Source: Pyricularia pennisetigena
Lineage: Eukaryota; Ascomycota; Sordariomycetes; Magnaporthales; Pyriculariaceae
NCBI RefSeq assembly: GCF_004337985.1
Contig: NC_043740.1
Location: forward strand, 5,043,233-5,107,232
Reading direction: 5' to 3'
Length of the DNA: 64,000 nt
Shown: piece after piece, positions 11,036 to 20,129 of the stretch
How positions within the stretch are numbered: position 1 is the stretch's first letter
Layout: the number at the start of each line of letters is the position of its first letter
The notes under the pieces: generated by a model
The model's database searches: none
The model's input: the letters and a program-made list of their open reading frames with translations, nothing else
Told to the model about the DNA's origin: nothing
Made by a program: the position numbers and the translations under genes

Positions 11036-13387
11036 TCAGATAAGTTTCGCCTTTTCCAGCCTCGGCGCCGTCTTGTTCGCCAGGCTTCCCCCCAAAGCAG
11101 CCGTGTAGGCCAGGTTCCAGGCCAAGCTCTGCCCGTCCAAGAAGCTGCTGTTGACGGCCTGGGCGCTCATGAACTGGTAGCTCTCCTCGGCGCCGGCCTG
11201 GTCGGCAATGGCGAGGTTGACGTAGACGTGGCCGACGAAGCCGCCGCCGACGAGGTTCCCGGAGGCGTTGGCGGCAAAGTACTGATCCCACTCCTCGCGC
11301 ACGAAGGAGGCCCGGCGCACGTAGGCGCTGCTCGGCACGATGGGCAGCATGTGGATGCCCTGGATGAAGGACACGTCGTCGCCAAAGTAGGTGGTGTGGT
11401 TCGCCTTGCGGTCGAACAGGATGCCCACGGCGCGGTTGCCGACGAACGCGGGCGGCTGCACGTCGTTGTCGCTCGCCATCAAAAAGTACGACCGCAGGCT
11501 GCGGGCGTTGACGGCCAGCTGGAGGTTGCCGCGGGCCTCGGTGCGCGCGTCGCCGGTCGCGCGGCCCCACAGCTTGATGGCGTAGGTCGAGAAGGCGTCC
11601 TCGGCCGACGACTCCTGGTCCTTGCCGTCGGGCGCCTCCAGCACCCCGCGCGCCCAGCTGTGGCCGTGGAACCAGTCGAACGACCGCGAGAAGGGGAAGT
11701 ACGGGTCCCCGGTCGAGGGGTTGGACCAGTCCCGGATCAGGTTGTCGACCCAGATCCGGTTGACGGAGCCGTTCCTCGTCAGCCACGACCCGTCGAAATG
11801 CGCAATCATGGCCGCCGTGTAGACGTAGTATCCGTAGTGGAAGTTGTGGTCGTTGTAGTACGTGTTGCCAAAGTCCTCGAGCGGGTCGCTGCTGTTGTAC
11901 GACGCCGAGGACACGAGGCCCTTCCAGACCTTGTCGTAAAAGAGCGGGTTGGGCTCGACGTTGTTGACATATCTGTCGAACGCCGCCTCGAGCTTCTTGA
12001 GCGCCCCGGCCGTGTAGTTGGTGACTCCCGCAATGTCGTTGACGGCGTACAGCGCCCTCGCATACTTGGAGAAGGCGATCCCGGCAAAGTATTTGGACGT
12101 GAGGTTCGTGAGCTTCGTGATGTCTCCCGCAAGCTCCACCTTCCCAGCGGCCACGACGGCGGCCTTGGCTTCGCTCGAGACGCCGCCTCCGGGAGCGTTC
12201 TTTGATCCTACTGACCCCAGTCTCGGGGACCACGGGTCGAAGCCGATATCTGTCGGAAGATCCGGCTCCACCATGGTAAAAGATTCGGCAAAGACCGCCG
12301 TCGCGATGCCCTTTGTGGTGCTGGCCAACGTGACGTTGGTAACGCCCTCGGCGGTCCTCTCGTCGAAGGATTTGACATGATGCGGCAGCGCAAACATGAG
12401 CAGCGGTCGGTATTTGACACCGGCCTTTTTCCAGCTTATTGTATAAGTCCCGGTCTTGCCCGAAACCGACCCCGAGATGGTGCCACCGACGGGATATGCC
12501 CCGGCGGCTCTGTTAAAGACCCGGGTGCCGTCTTCCGAGTTGGGATTCTTGGCGACCTGGACCGTCCCGGAAAAGTTGTTGGGTCCCGCCAGTGTCCCGT
12601 TCTTTATCAGGCTCAAGTTCGGCCTCTCGAAGCCACGCCTCGGCGTCATGTAGACCAGCCAGTCCGTTCCGTCACCCAACCGGACGGTCCATCCATAGAC
12701 GACGGCGCCGAGCCCGTCCGGGTAGACGGGGATGCTTTGAACCCTGACGAAGCCCGACTCGGATTGGATGAGCACCTTCGCACGGTTGTACACGCCCGTG
12801 ACAAAAGCCATGCCCTGCACGAGCGGAAACGTCACGATCGACCTGGCTCCTCTCCCGGGGGCCAGGTGAACATTGACCGAGAAGGCGGTCAGGCCATCGG
12901 TCGTCAAGACGGTGCCGTTCTGCAGCTCCTGCGCCGAGAGGGCGACGGACTGCCGGAAGGGCGGGTCTTCGAAGGACTGGACCGGATTTCCCGGCCCGTA
13001 GATGAAGCTGCTCCGGTCCGTGTGGGACACGGACAAGCCGTGACCCTGCTTCGCCGCGTCGCTGGACCACCACACCGAGTAAGGGTGCGTCCACGTCGCG
13101 TTGTCCTGCCTGTTCGCAAAGAAGTTTGCGTAAAACTTGTTGGTCTGCAGCGGGCCTTTCTGGCGCACCCCCACCGGCTTCTGCGGGTGGTCTCCTCGGA
13201 ACGGGACGTTGATGGGCCTACTGTGGGAGAGGACGCCGAAAACGTCTATGGCGGTCCCATTTCCGGTCGAGTTTGAAAACGCAAAAGGATCGGGACCGCG
13301 CGGTGCTCCATTCTGCTCGGAATCTTGTCCCTCTGACAATGCAACCCGAATCAGGCCAAAGGTTATCGCGAGCCAGTGCCTAATCAT
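11036..13387 (-). CDS. Secreted GH81 endo-1,3-beta-glucanase
   Basis: A single uninterrupted 783-residue frame, the normal size for fungal family 81 glycoside hydrolases. These inverting enzymes cut beta-1,3-glucan and act in cell separation, wall remodelling or attack on other fungi. Residues 1-18 (MIRHWLAITFGLIRVALS) form a signal peptide and there is no membrane anchor, so the product should be secreted. The N-terminal beta-sandwich carries FYANFF at about 85-90. The catalytic (alpha/alpha)6 part carries YNDHNFHYGYYVY at about 511-523, with the proposed general-acid Asp513, then FDWFHGHSWARG, and QESSAED with Glu592 and Glu596, the family's conserved acidic residues. Many NxS/T sequons fit a secreted glycoprotein. 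The gene has no introns and no signs of decay. It converges on the transporter, and the AT-rich block begins 1.6 kb upstream of its start. Confidence 0.95.
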   Translation of the reverse strand: MIRHWLAITFGLIRVALSEGQDSEQNGAPRGPDPFAFSNSTGNGTAIDVFGVLSHSRPINVPFRGDHPQKPVGVRQKGPLQTNKFYANFFANRQDNATWTHPYSVWWSSDAAKQGHGLSVSHTDRSSFIYGPGNPVQSFEDPPFRQSVALSAQELQNGTVLTTDGLTAFSVNVHLAPGRGARSIVTFPLVQGMAFVTGVYNRAKVLIQSESGFVRVQSIPVYPDGLGAVVYGWTVRLGDGTDWLVYMTPRRGFERPNLSLIKNGTLAGPNNFSGTVQVAKNPNSEDGTRVFNRAAGAYPVGGTISGSVSGKTGTYTISWKKAGVKYRPLLMFALPHHVKSFDERTAEGVTNVTLASTTKGIATAVFAESFTMVEPDLPTDIGFDPWSPRLGSVGSKNAPGGGVSSEAKAAVVAAGKVELAGDITKLTNLTSKYFAGIAFSKYARALYAVNDIAGVTNYTAGALKKLEAAFDRYVNNVEPNPLFYDKVWKGLVSSASYNSSDPLEDFGNTYYNDHNFHYGYYVYTAAMIAHFDGSWLTRNGSVNRIWVDNLIRDWSNPSTGDPYFPFSRSFDWFHGHSWARGVLEAPDGKDQESSAEDAFSTYAIKLWGRATGDARTEARGNLQLAVNARSLRSYFLMASDNDVQPPAFVGNRAVGILFDRKANHTTYFGDDVSFIQGIHMLPIVPSSAYVRRASFVREEWDQYFAANASGNLVGGGFVGHVYVNLAIADQAGAEESYQFMSAQAVNSSFLDGQSLAWNLAYTAALGGSLANKTAPRLEKAKLI

Positions 13388-13487
13388 TGATGCGACTGTG
13401 ACTAATGCATAGAGAGGCAGTCGGCAGACATGGATGCTTTTTTTTTTTTTTTTTTTTTTTTTTTCTTTGTCACAAAGAACAGCCTCG

Positions 13488-13495
13488 TATTTATA
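13488..13495 (-). promoter_or_regulatory. TATA-like box of the GH81 gene
   Basis: TATAAATA on the minus strand, 101 bp upstream of the GH81 ATG. A 27-nt T tract (13438-13464) lies between the box and the start codon, that is, in the probable 5' untranslated region. Confidence 0.5.
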
Positions 13496-13880
13496 ACTAT
13501 GGGGAAGGAGACGACGGGATTATCCGTTGGACTTATTGTTCGGATCGTTCACCGGCTGACCGAGAAGATGACAGACTCTAGCGTCTTTAAAGTTTGATTA
13601 CCGTTTCGGGATAGATTGAACAGTGCGACGTCCACATGCCAGAGATGAATAATGTCCGAATAGGGTTACGCAGCTAAGCCATCAGGGGATAATTTTCATT
13701 CAACTAACTTTACACCGCGTCGGTGTCTATATATCGCCTCATGGATTTCTCTACATGCACCCAAACTTTCAATTATCAACTGTTCCGCTGCCAACAAACC
13801 CAACACAAAGGCAAGACACGTAGCCAGGAGACGGTCAACAATAAATGTTAATCGTATTATGCCGGCTGGACTTTAGAATG

Positions 13881-13913
<33 letters not shown>

Positions 13914-14968
13914 GGTATGTCGAATGATCTTCATTTTGATACTACGGTGTGAGGAATCGTCAATCAGGGCCGCAGACATGACCTCAGATGCCTGAATTAG
14001 AAGTAGTACATAGGGGAGCCATGTCAAAACGAGCGTCTTTTTTTTTATCTTTGTTTTTTTCTTACACATGACTGCCAAAGAAAGCTGCAACACACAAATA
14101 GATGCAACGCAGACAAGGTTTTCATCACAATGCGTAACAGTAATACATTTCCCCTCGAACCGCGCCAGGGGAAATGAACAACTGCACTCGGCTTTGCTTG
14201 GACACTGGAAATGTAGCGGGATCGCCAGTCTGCCCCAAGGCTCCGGTGTCCCGCAGTGCCATATGCCTCAAGTTAGGGTTCAGAGATTGATTACAAGCGG
14301 GGATCGATTGCGCGGCATCAAGTCGAGATTACGAGTAAAATCATATTATTTCAAGTAAGCTCAAATTCTTTTCGCTCTTTGAATTGAGCAGGAAAACGGG
14401 TAGCGCGCAGGGTTATTTTGTATACCTTCTGTTTAATGTTACCCCCAAGCCTCCTACGATATGACGTGATTTGCAAGTTCTGTATTGGCATTGCGGTGGG
14501 CTTTTAACAGGCGTCGATGTATTTGGAAGTGAGAAACTCAAATCATCACAGCAGAGCACTCATTTTTACCTTACCTTTCGTTTCGGTCCTTTTGATCGCC
14601 TGCAGGTCAGTTCAGTTTCTTTCCTCGGGGAATCGGTTGTTAATAAGAGAGTAGAGCCCGCCATCTGCTTGCGCCTCTGCACATCGATGACAGATTTAGG
14701 CGTCAATTTCTATTTAGTAGCGCAGCCAAAAGTGACATTTATAACATTATGCGAAAAGGCTAATGACAGAAAAAGGTATGAAAAACGAATCTAGCTTCAC
14801 CATTATACGAAATGATGATTGCCATAGTTTTTTTTTCTGTGATGGTAATAGGGAATAATTATAAATTGTTATCTGCGCCGAATCTGGACCACTGCATCCC
14901 TGACATTTGCCACGTGATTCGCCCCGTTGTTGTTCAGGCCGTTCAGGCAAAATTCACCCGCGCTCAGG
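13496..14968. other. Intergenic, boundary to the AT-rich block
   Basis: Upstream region of the GH81 gene. It contains a 30-nt T tract at 13883-13912. Base composition falls gradually and repeats begin at 14,969. No protein gene or tRNA is recognisable. Confidence 0.55.
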
Positions 14969-15072
14969 CTAGTCTCAGTGCTCAGACTAGACCCCCCTGT
15001 TTCGTAGTGGGGACCGAGCGCTCCATATACCTTTCAGCCATATGGCTTTTCGATAATCTCAGGGCTCACCTA
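14969..15072 (+). repeat. Left part of the outer unclassified repeat (target of the Fot1-like insertion)
   Basis: Begins with a perfect hairpin (CTAGTCT, 8-nt loop, AGACTAG; 14,969-14,990), followed by a module around GGGGACCGAGCG. The same module recurs at 15,292-15,375 and, mutated, at 63,600-63,690. It is cut at a TA dinucleotide by the Fot1-like element and continues at 63,434. Confidence 0.7.
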
Positions 15073-15115
15073 CAGTGGGTGACCCAGAAGTGGACATGCC
15101 CCTGAAGTGGACACC
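15073..15115 (+). repeat. Left terminal inverted repeat of the Fot1-like element
   Basis: 43 bp beginning CAGTGGGTGACCCA. It contains two direct copies of GAAGTGGACA spaced about 19 bp apart, the usual layout of paired transposase-binding sites. Flanked on the left by TA. Confidence 0.88.
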
Positions 15116-15291
15116 CTCCCGAAAAACGGCCATGAAAACAAGGAACATGCAATTAATCGTTTTTCCGCAGTAAATCGCAATAAATCCTATATCTATTAAT
15201 TCGTAAAAAGCTCCTCTACATTATAATCCAAAAATGAAACCGTAAATCCCTGGTCCTGATCCTAATTTCGGTGTTATTACCGGATTTTGGC

Positions 15292-15455
15292 CTAGTCTCA
15301 GTGCTCAGACTAGACCCCCCTGCTTCGCAGTGGGGACCGAGCGCTCCATGTACCTTTCAGCCACATGGCTTTTCGACCAATTGCATTGGCCGAAAAGATC
15401 GCGCTCGTTCGAGTCTGAGGACAATTTGTCGATTTTCCCCGCTTATGGCGGGTAT
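15292..15455 (+). repeat. Left long terminal repeat region of the MULE-like element, hairpin-rich
   Basis: Hairpin CTAGTCT/AGACTAG (15,292-15,313), then the GGGGACCGAGCG module, then CTGAGGACAATTTGTCG and a 5-bp stem-loop CCCGC-TTATG-GCGGG at 15,438-15,452. RIP-mutated versions of the last unit (CCGTTTATAGCGG) recur at 16,690, 18,100-18,250 and 63,590-63,905. Confidence 0.7.
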
Positions 15456-16029
15456 TTGTACTGTTTTCGCACTGTGTCTGCACCGCATACGTAATACCAA
15501 CAATATAACCACTGTATACAATGAAATATTCGAATAAATAAATGAATAAAAATCGTAAAAATATAAGGTAACCTGCGTTGCAAAGAATGAATCTTTTGTA
15601 TTTTTTGAACGCAGAGGCCGTTGGTATATTTCCTTCGATTAAATGAATATTTCAATATTGAATATATTTTTTAATTTTTAATATATATTATCATATTTAA
15701 TTTATTATTTTAAGCAATGATATTCTTTACAAATAAAATACATCATTATAAAACCAACCTTTAAATTAGCGTGGCGGTGGAAAGTGCATACGATTACCGC
15801 TTAAAATAAATATTATATTAATATTTTTCATTTAAATAGTATTTTATTAAAAAATTTGATAATTCGCCCAATTGTTCATAAATTGGAAACAAACTCTAGT
15901 ATAACATTTATGGTATGTAATAATATATAAATGCTATTTGACGTTTTTTTTTACCATTTGTATTTTATTAAATAATATAAAAAATATAAAAACAGTATAA
16001 TTTTACCATTTCTTTTAAAAAAGAAACTT

Positions 16030-16270
16030 TAAAAACCGATATTATTAAGCGGATCTAACGTGGACGTTTGTATATATACGTAATCCAATTCCTGAAATTT
16101 TGGTTTTGTTATCGCCAAAATTGGGAAAAATATAAAAGCGTTTCGACTGTAAATTTTATACAAAATTGTATATACCTTACCTATCCGCTTATTTAACGGC
16201 TTATATAACTAGGCATAGATACTAAAACTCGGTATGCGGCTATTTATACGTATATCATCCCCCACCCATA
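16030..16270 (-). repeat. About 250-bp repeat, copy 1 (inverted)
   Basis: The reverse complement of this stretch matches 16,955-17,215 and 17,308-17,560, with the core AAGCCGTTAAATAAGCGGAT and CAAACGTCCA near one end. Function unknown. Confidence 0.6.
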
Positions 16271-16530
16271 AAAAGTTTAGAATTAAATTAACAAATGAAA
16301 ATAATATAAAATAAATTCGAAAATCGAAATAAAATCGAAAAAATAGTACCGCCATGAGCGGATTAAGGGCAGGGCCTAGCAAATTCGCCCAATTATACAT
16401 ATAAAAATACACATTAAATCGTTGTTAATAGCGGTACTAAATGCTATCTTCAACGTACAAACCGTTTATGTTTACGATTTTTATTTATTCTTTTATAACG
16501 GAGTGTTGGTCGCTGAATTGACGAAAATAC

Positions 16531-16700
16531 CTAGTCTCAGGGCTCATCCCTGAAGCCCAAAGCTCCACAATTGATCCACTCCGTTCGCTTCGCTCCACTT
16601 GGTGGTTTAATTGCGGTTTTGCAATATACTTGTGGGTCCATCCAAGAAACGTTTTGGTTTAGGTTTAAGGGTAATTTATCGATTTTCGCCGTTTATGGCG
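16531..16700 (+). repeat. Internal copy of the MULE-like element end
   Basis: Matches the reverse complement of 18,230-18,405 over TAGTCTCAGGGCTCATCC, the CACAATTGATCCACT stretch and the GCCGTTTATGGCGG hairpin unit. Its outer 9 bp do not match those flanking 18,405, so the two do not delimit a simple element. Confidence 0.7.
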
Positions 16701-16954
16701 GTATTTTTGGCCTTTTTTTAACCGAAACTCCTTTATTATTCCACAACCACGTATAATATTGAAACAATAAAATATCGTTGAAAATAGCGTATAATACCGT
16801 TATTAGCAGCGATTCGATTTATTTCTTTATTTGCTATAATGGCTGAATTCGATACCATTTGCCCTTAATCCGTTCATGGCGGTACTGTTTTTTCGATTCT
16901 TTTTTCGATTTTCGTTTTTTTTAATATTATTTTTAATCTTTCACCAAATTTTAT

Positions 16955-17215
16955 AATTTTTCCACGTGGAGGGTCGTATATATTTATATGTCGTTATATT
17001 CAATTTTGGTGTATATACCAGATTTTATAAGCAATTAAATAAGCGGATAGGCAAAGTATATACTTTTTTATATATAATTTACAATCGAAACTCGTTTATA
17101 TTTCTACCAATTTTAACGATAATAAAACCAGAACTTTACAGACTCAATTACGTATATAAACAAACGTCCAATTCCAATGCTACCTATAATATCGGTTTTA
17201 AAAACTGTTTAATAA
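16955..17215 (+). repeat. About 250-bp repeat, copy 2
   Basis: Direct relative of 17,308-17,560 and inverted relative of 16,030-16,270. It starts at CCACGTGGAG, has the core TAAGCGGATAGGCAAAGTAT and ends near AAACGTCCAATTCC. It could be an eroded solo LTR or a small non-autonomous element. Confidence 0.6.
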
Positions 17216-17307
17216 AAGAAAATGCTAAATATGTATTTTATAAATCTTTTTGCTTTGTTTAATTAATTTTATATTATTTTTGTCTTGCAGCGAAATTTTG
17301 TGGTTTG

Positions 17308-17560
17308 TGCACGTGGGGGGTGGCATATACATTTTTAATATAATATTACATTTTCGTACGTATATCTGATTGTTTAAGCCGTTAAATATGCGGATAGGTA
17401 AAGTGTATCCAATTTTATATATATTTTGCAATCGAAATGCTTTTACATTTTTACCAATTTGAACATTAATTAACCCAAAATTTGTAAAAGTGGATTATAT
17501 ATATAAATAAACGTCCACGTAAAACCCGACTTAGTATACCGGCCCTTTTTATTTTTTTAT
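17308..17560 (+). repeat. About 250-bp repeat, copy 3
   Basis: Starts GCACGTGGGGGG, with the core ATGCGGATAGGTAAAGTGTA and the end AAACGTCCACG. Copies 2 and 3 are tandem with about 90 bp between them. Confidence 0.6.
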
Positions 17561-18059
17561 ATAAAAAAATGCTAAATTTGTGTTATTTTTATATTCTTTT
17601 CTTTATTTAATCAAATAAAATTCATAGAAAAAACTTATATAAAGTTTGTTAACAGATTAACAAAAAGGTGCCTCAATTAAAAATATTTTCTTTCTACCAA
17701 TATTTGCGTAGATTATTTAGTTTTTTAACAAATTGTTAGTTTATATAAAAATATTAATAAAACTTTTGTTTCAATCGATATTTGTATGCACTTTGCAGTG
17801 TTAGGTTTACTGAGGTATAAAAACTGCAATTGAAGCTATGTTTAGTATTATATACCATTGTTCAAAATAAAAATTGAATATAATGAAGAATTACAAATTT
17901 CACTTAATATTTTATCATCTTTCCATGTACAGTAGCTATTAAAACGCGGCCCGCATTCAAATAATCAACCAACTCCAATAAATTTAACGCATATTACTGT
18001 ATATTTTTATAATTTGTATTTGTTTTTTATTTAAATATTTAATTATATATTATGGTTAC

Positions 18060-18405
18060 ACTATCTCTTTTTGCCATTATAATGCGAATATATTATATAT
18101 ACCCGCTATAAACGGCAAAATACCACAAACTATCCTTATATCAATAAAATAATTATTACCGAAATCGCAACATTAAATATATTATTAATAATACCGTTAT
18201 AAACGGCGAAACGCGACAAATTATCGCTGGTGGTACCGCCATGAACGGCGAAAATCGACAAGTTGTCCTCAGACCTGAACCAGAGCGTTCTTTGGATGGA
18301 CCCACAGGTACATTGCAAAGCCGCAATTGAGCCACGAAGTGGAGCGAAGCGAACGAAGTGGATTAATTGTGGAGCTCTGGGCTTCAGGGATGAGCCCTGA
18401 GACTA
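18060..18405 (-). repeat. Right long terminal repeat region of the MULE-like element
   Basis: On the minus strand it begins TAGTCTCAGGGCTCATCC and carries three hairpin units (GCCGTTCATGGCGG type). It matches 63,434-63,970 over several hundred bases apart from one extra module in the latter. Confidence 0.75.
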
Positions 18406-18414
18406 ATTTTGGCC

Positions 18415-19012
18415 TCCATGGCCGCCCTTTTTTAATTTAGGCCGTAAACCGTTTCCTATATACCGGCCTATTTATAAAAGGAGTTTTGGGTCTCGCGGCG
18501 CAACGTTTTTTTAAGTACAGGTTTAAAAATTTTAATTTTCTCGTTTAACGGCTTATTTTCGGAGGTAAAATTCGCGATTAAAACGATTTAATAATTTAAG
18601 GTTTTGGATATTTTTTATACAAAATTAACCAAAATCTTTCTACATTCGTTTAACCGGCCTGTTATTTGTATAACCTGTTTTTTAATATTTTGGGGGGTTT
18701 TTAGGGTCCCGAAAATAACGTTAGCTATATTTTAATTCGAATTACGGTTAAAAATCGTTATTTGGGTAATTTTTAGGTTAAAATTTACTATTTAATCCGG
18801 AATTAATGCTTAAAAAGGTATTGCCGGCCAAATCCCGTTTTTGCGGAAACAGGAAATTATATTGCGAACCGATAAACCGGTTACAAAGGCGTTTTGATAA
18901 GCGGTCAAAAACCGTTTTCGTTATTTAAACGCAATAATATTTAACGACGTAAGAAATTTTATATATTACCGGCAATAGGTTTTAATAGGGTTAAAAACAG
19001 AAATATTTAACG
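18415..19012 (-). pseudogene. Fot1-like transposase, C-terminal part
   Basis: On the minus strand, after the Copia A insertion, the frame reads a FRKNGIWPAIP motif. That matches the FRxTGIWPxxP signature near the end of the DDE_1 domain in fungal pogo/Fot1 transposases. A KTPQN stretch follows, as in the TPHN segment after the DDE domain. Many RIP-type stops interrupt it. The MULE-like element lies directly downstream. Confidence 0.75.
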
Positions 19013-19566
19013 TGTTAACAATATGGGTTGCTAACAGGGGCTTAGGCATTAGCCTAGGTGCGGCGTGGTGCTAGTTGCGTTGTAAAAGCTTGTAATTACA
19101 GGGTTTAAATGCACTAAATTCACTAATTTTGGGATTAATAGATTTAATTCATTGGTGGGGGAAACTTTGTTTTATTTCCCTTACATACTCTCCGACATCG
19201 AAATGGGGGTCCGCACCCCGTAAAGGGTTCCGGTGCCGCACACGATTTTCCGATAAATTATTTTATATACGTTGTTGAAAAAACACCTTTATTTCCATAC
19301 AAACCATTTCTGGGTTCGCATTAATTTGCTAATTTGGTGAGAATTTTAACCCGATATAGGGTAGTTAACTTGTTAATGCAGGGTGAGTATTAGACCCGGT
19401 ATAGGGTAAGACCCCATTCGCTGATTTTAAATCGCAACTCCTGCAATATGTATAATATAGCAGAAAATCCGACAATCCCAACAACCCCATTTCGGCATTA
19501 TTTATTATAGTTTATGAATAAATAAAAATGGACCCATTATACGCTAAATAACGTATATAATTAATA
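19013..19566 (-). repeat. Copia A 3' LTR
   Basis: 554 bp, matching 25,680-26,251 throughout. It differs from that copy mainly by transitions and by having two instead of four copies of a 9-bp repeat. On its inner side the minus strand has a purine run (AGAAAAAAGGGAA, 19,567-19,580), the polypurine tract. Confidence 0.92.
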
Positions 19567-20129
19567 TTCCCTTTTTTCTACTACTATTTATATGAAGTCG
19601 GAAAAGAAAAGTATATAAAAAATAAAAAATAAAACCCCAAAAAAAAGAAATCTCCTTTATATCCCAGCCCGACTCGAACTCCCGATATAAACCCCCTGGA
19701 TAATTAAACCCTTTATACCGACCTGTAACCCCCGAAATGGACGAACCCCCGAATTGGAAAAAACCCCCAAAATTATAATAACCCCCGGATTCGAACCCCC
19801 GATTGGTATAATATTAACCCACGGAATTAATTATTAGACCAGGTAATTAATTTGGCTGTTCGTTGGTAATAATCCAAATTAGGCATATTATATAGGGTAT
19901 TTCGAATGCGCAAATCGCTCAAAATACGAGCTTTTTCATTTTTAATTCAATTTCCGGTATAAAATCGGTACAAATTGCTTATTAATTAACCTATGCAGGG
20001 TAAATTAGGGTAATACGGCCGGTATTAGGCTAATAAAAATCCAATATTTGCAAATCAAGGAAATATAATGGGTAATTAGCTAGCGAATTAATTAAATAAT
20101 ATTTTAAAATTTAATAGGTAAAAACTAAG

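Larger units (their letters stand above)
15293..18405. mobile_element. Mutator-like (MULE) non-autonomous element with 9-bp duplication
   Basis: A 3,113-bp AT-rich insertion with ends TAGTCTCAG...CTGAGACTA, bordered by the perfect 9-bp direct repeat ATTTTGGCC (15,284-15,292 and 18,406-18,414). Duplications of 8-10 bp and long, divergent terminal inverted repeats are the hallmark of Mutator-like elements. Here the subterminal parts (15,293-15,455 and the reverse complement of 18,170-18,405) share GTCTGAGGACAA and hairpin units. No transposase frame survives or was recognised, so it may be non-autonomous or fully eroded. It sits in the 3' region of the Fot1-like element, and another copy of its end lies inside it at 16,532. 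Confidence 0.65.

Noticed and set aside
10980..12233. 417-codon minus-strand frame overlapping GH81
   Set aside because: Arginine/glycine-rich shadow in another frame; the GH81 frame covers it with complete family motifs. The same holds for the plus-strand frames at 11,228-12,205 and 12,377-13,276.
16531..18405. A smaller element delimited by the inverted copies at 16,531 and 18,405
   Set aside because: The sequences outside these ends differ (GAAAATACC and ATTTTGGCC), whereas 15,293-18,405 has a perfect 9-bp duplication.
19650..19830. tRNA-like B box near GACTCGAACTCCC on the minus strand
   Set aside because: No matching A box at the right distance and no stems; it lies among repeated CCCCCGA motifs in the Copia A 3' region.
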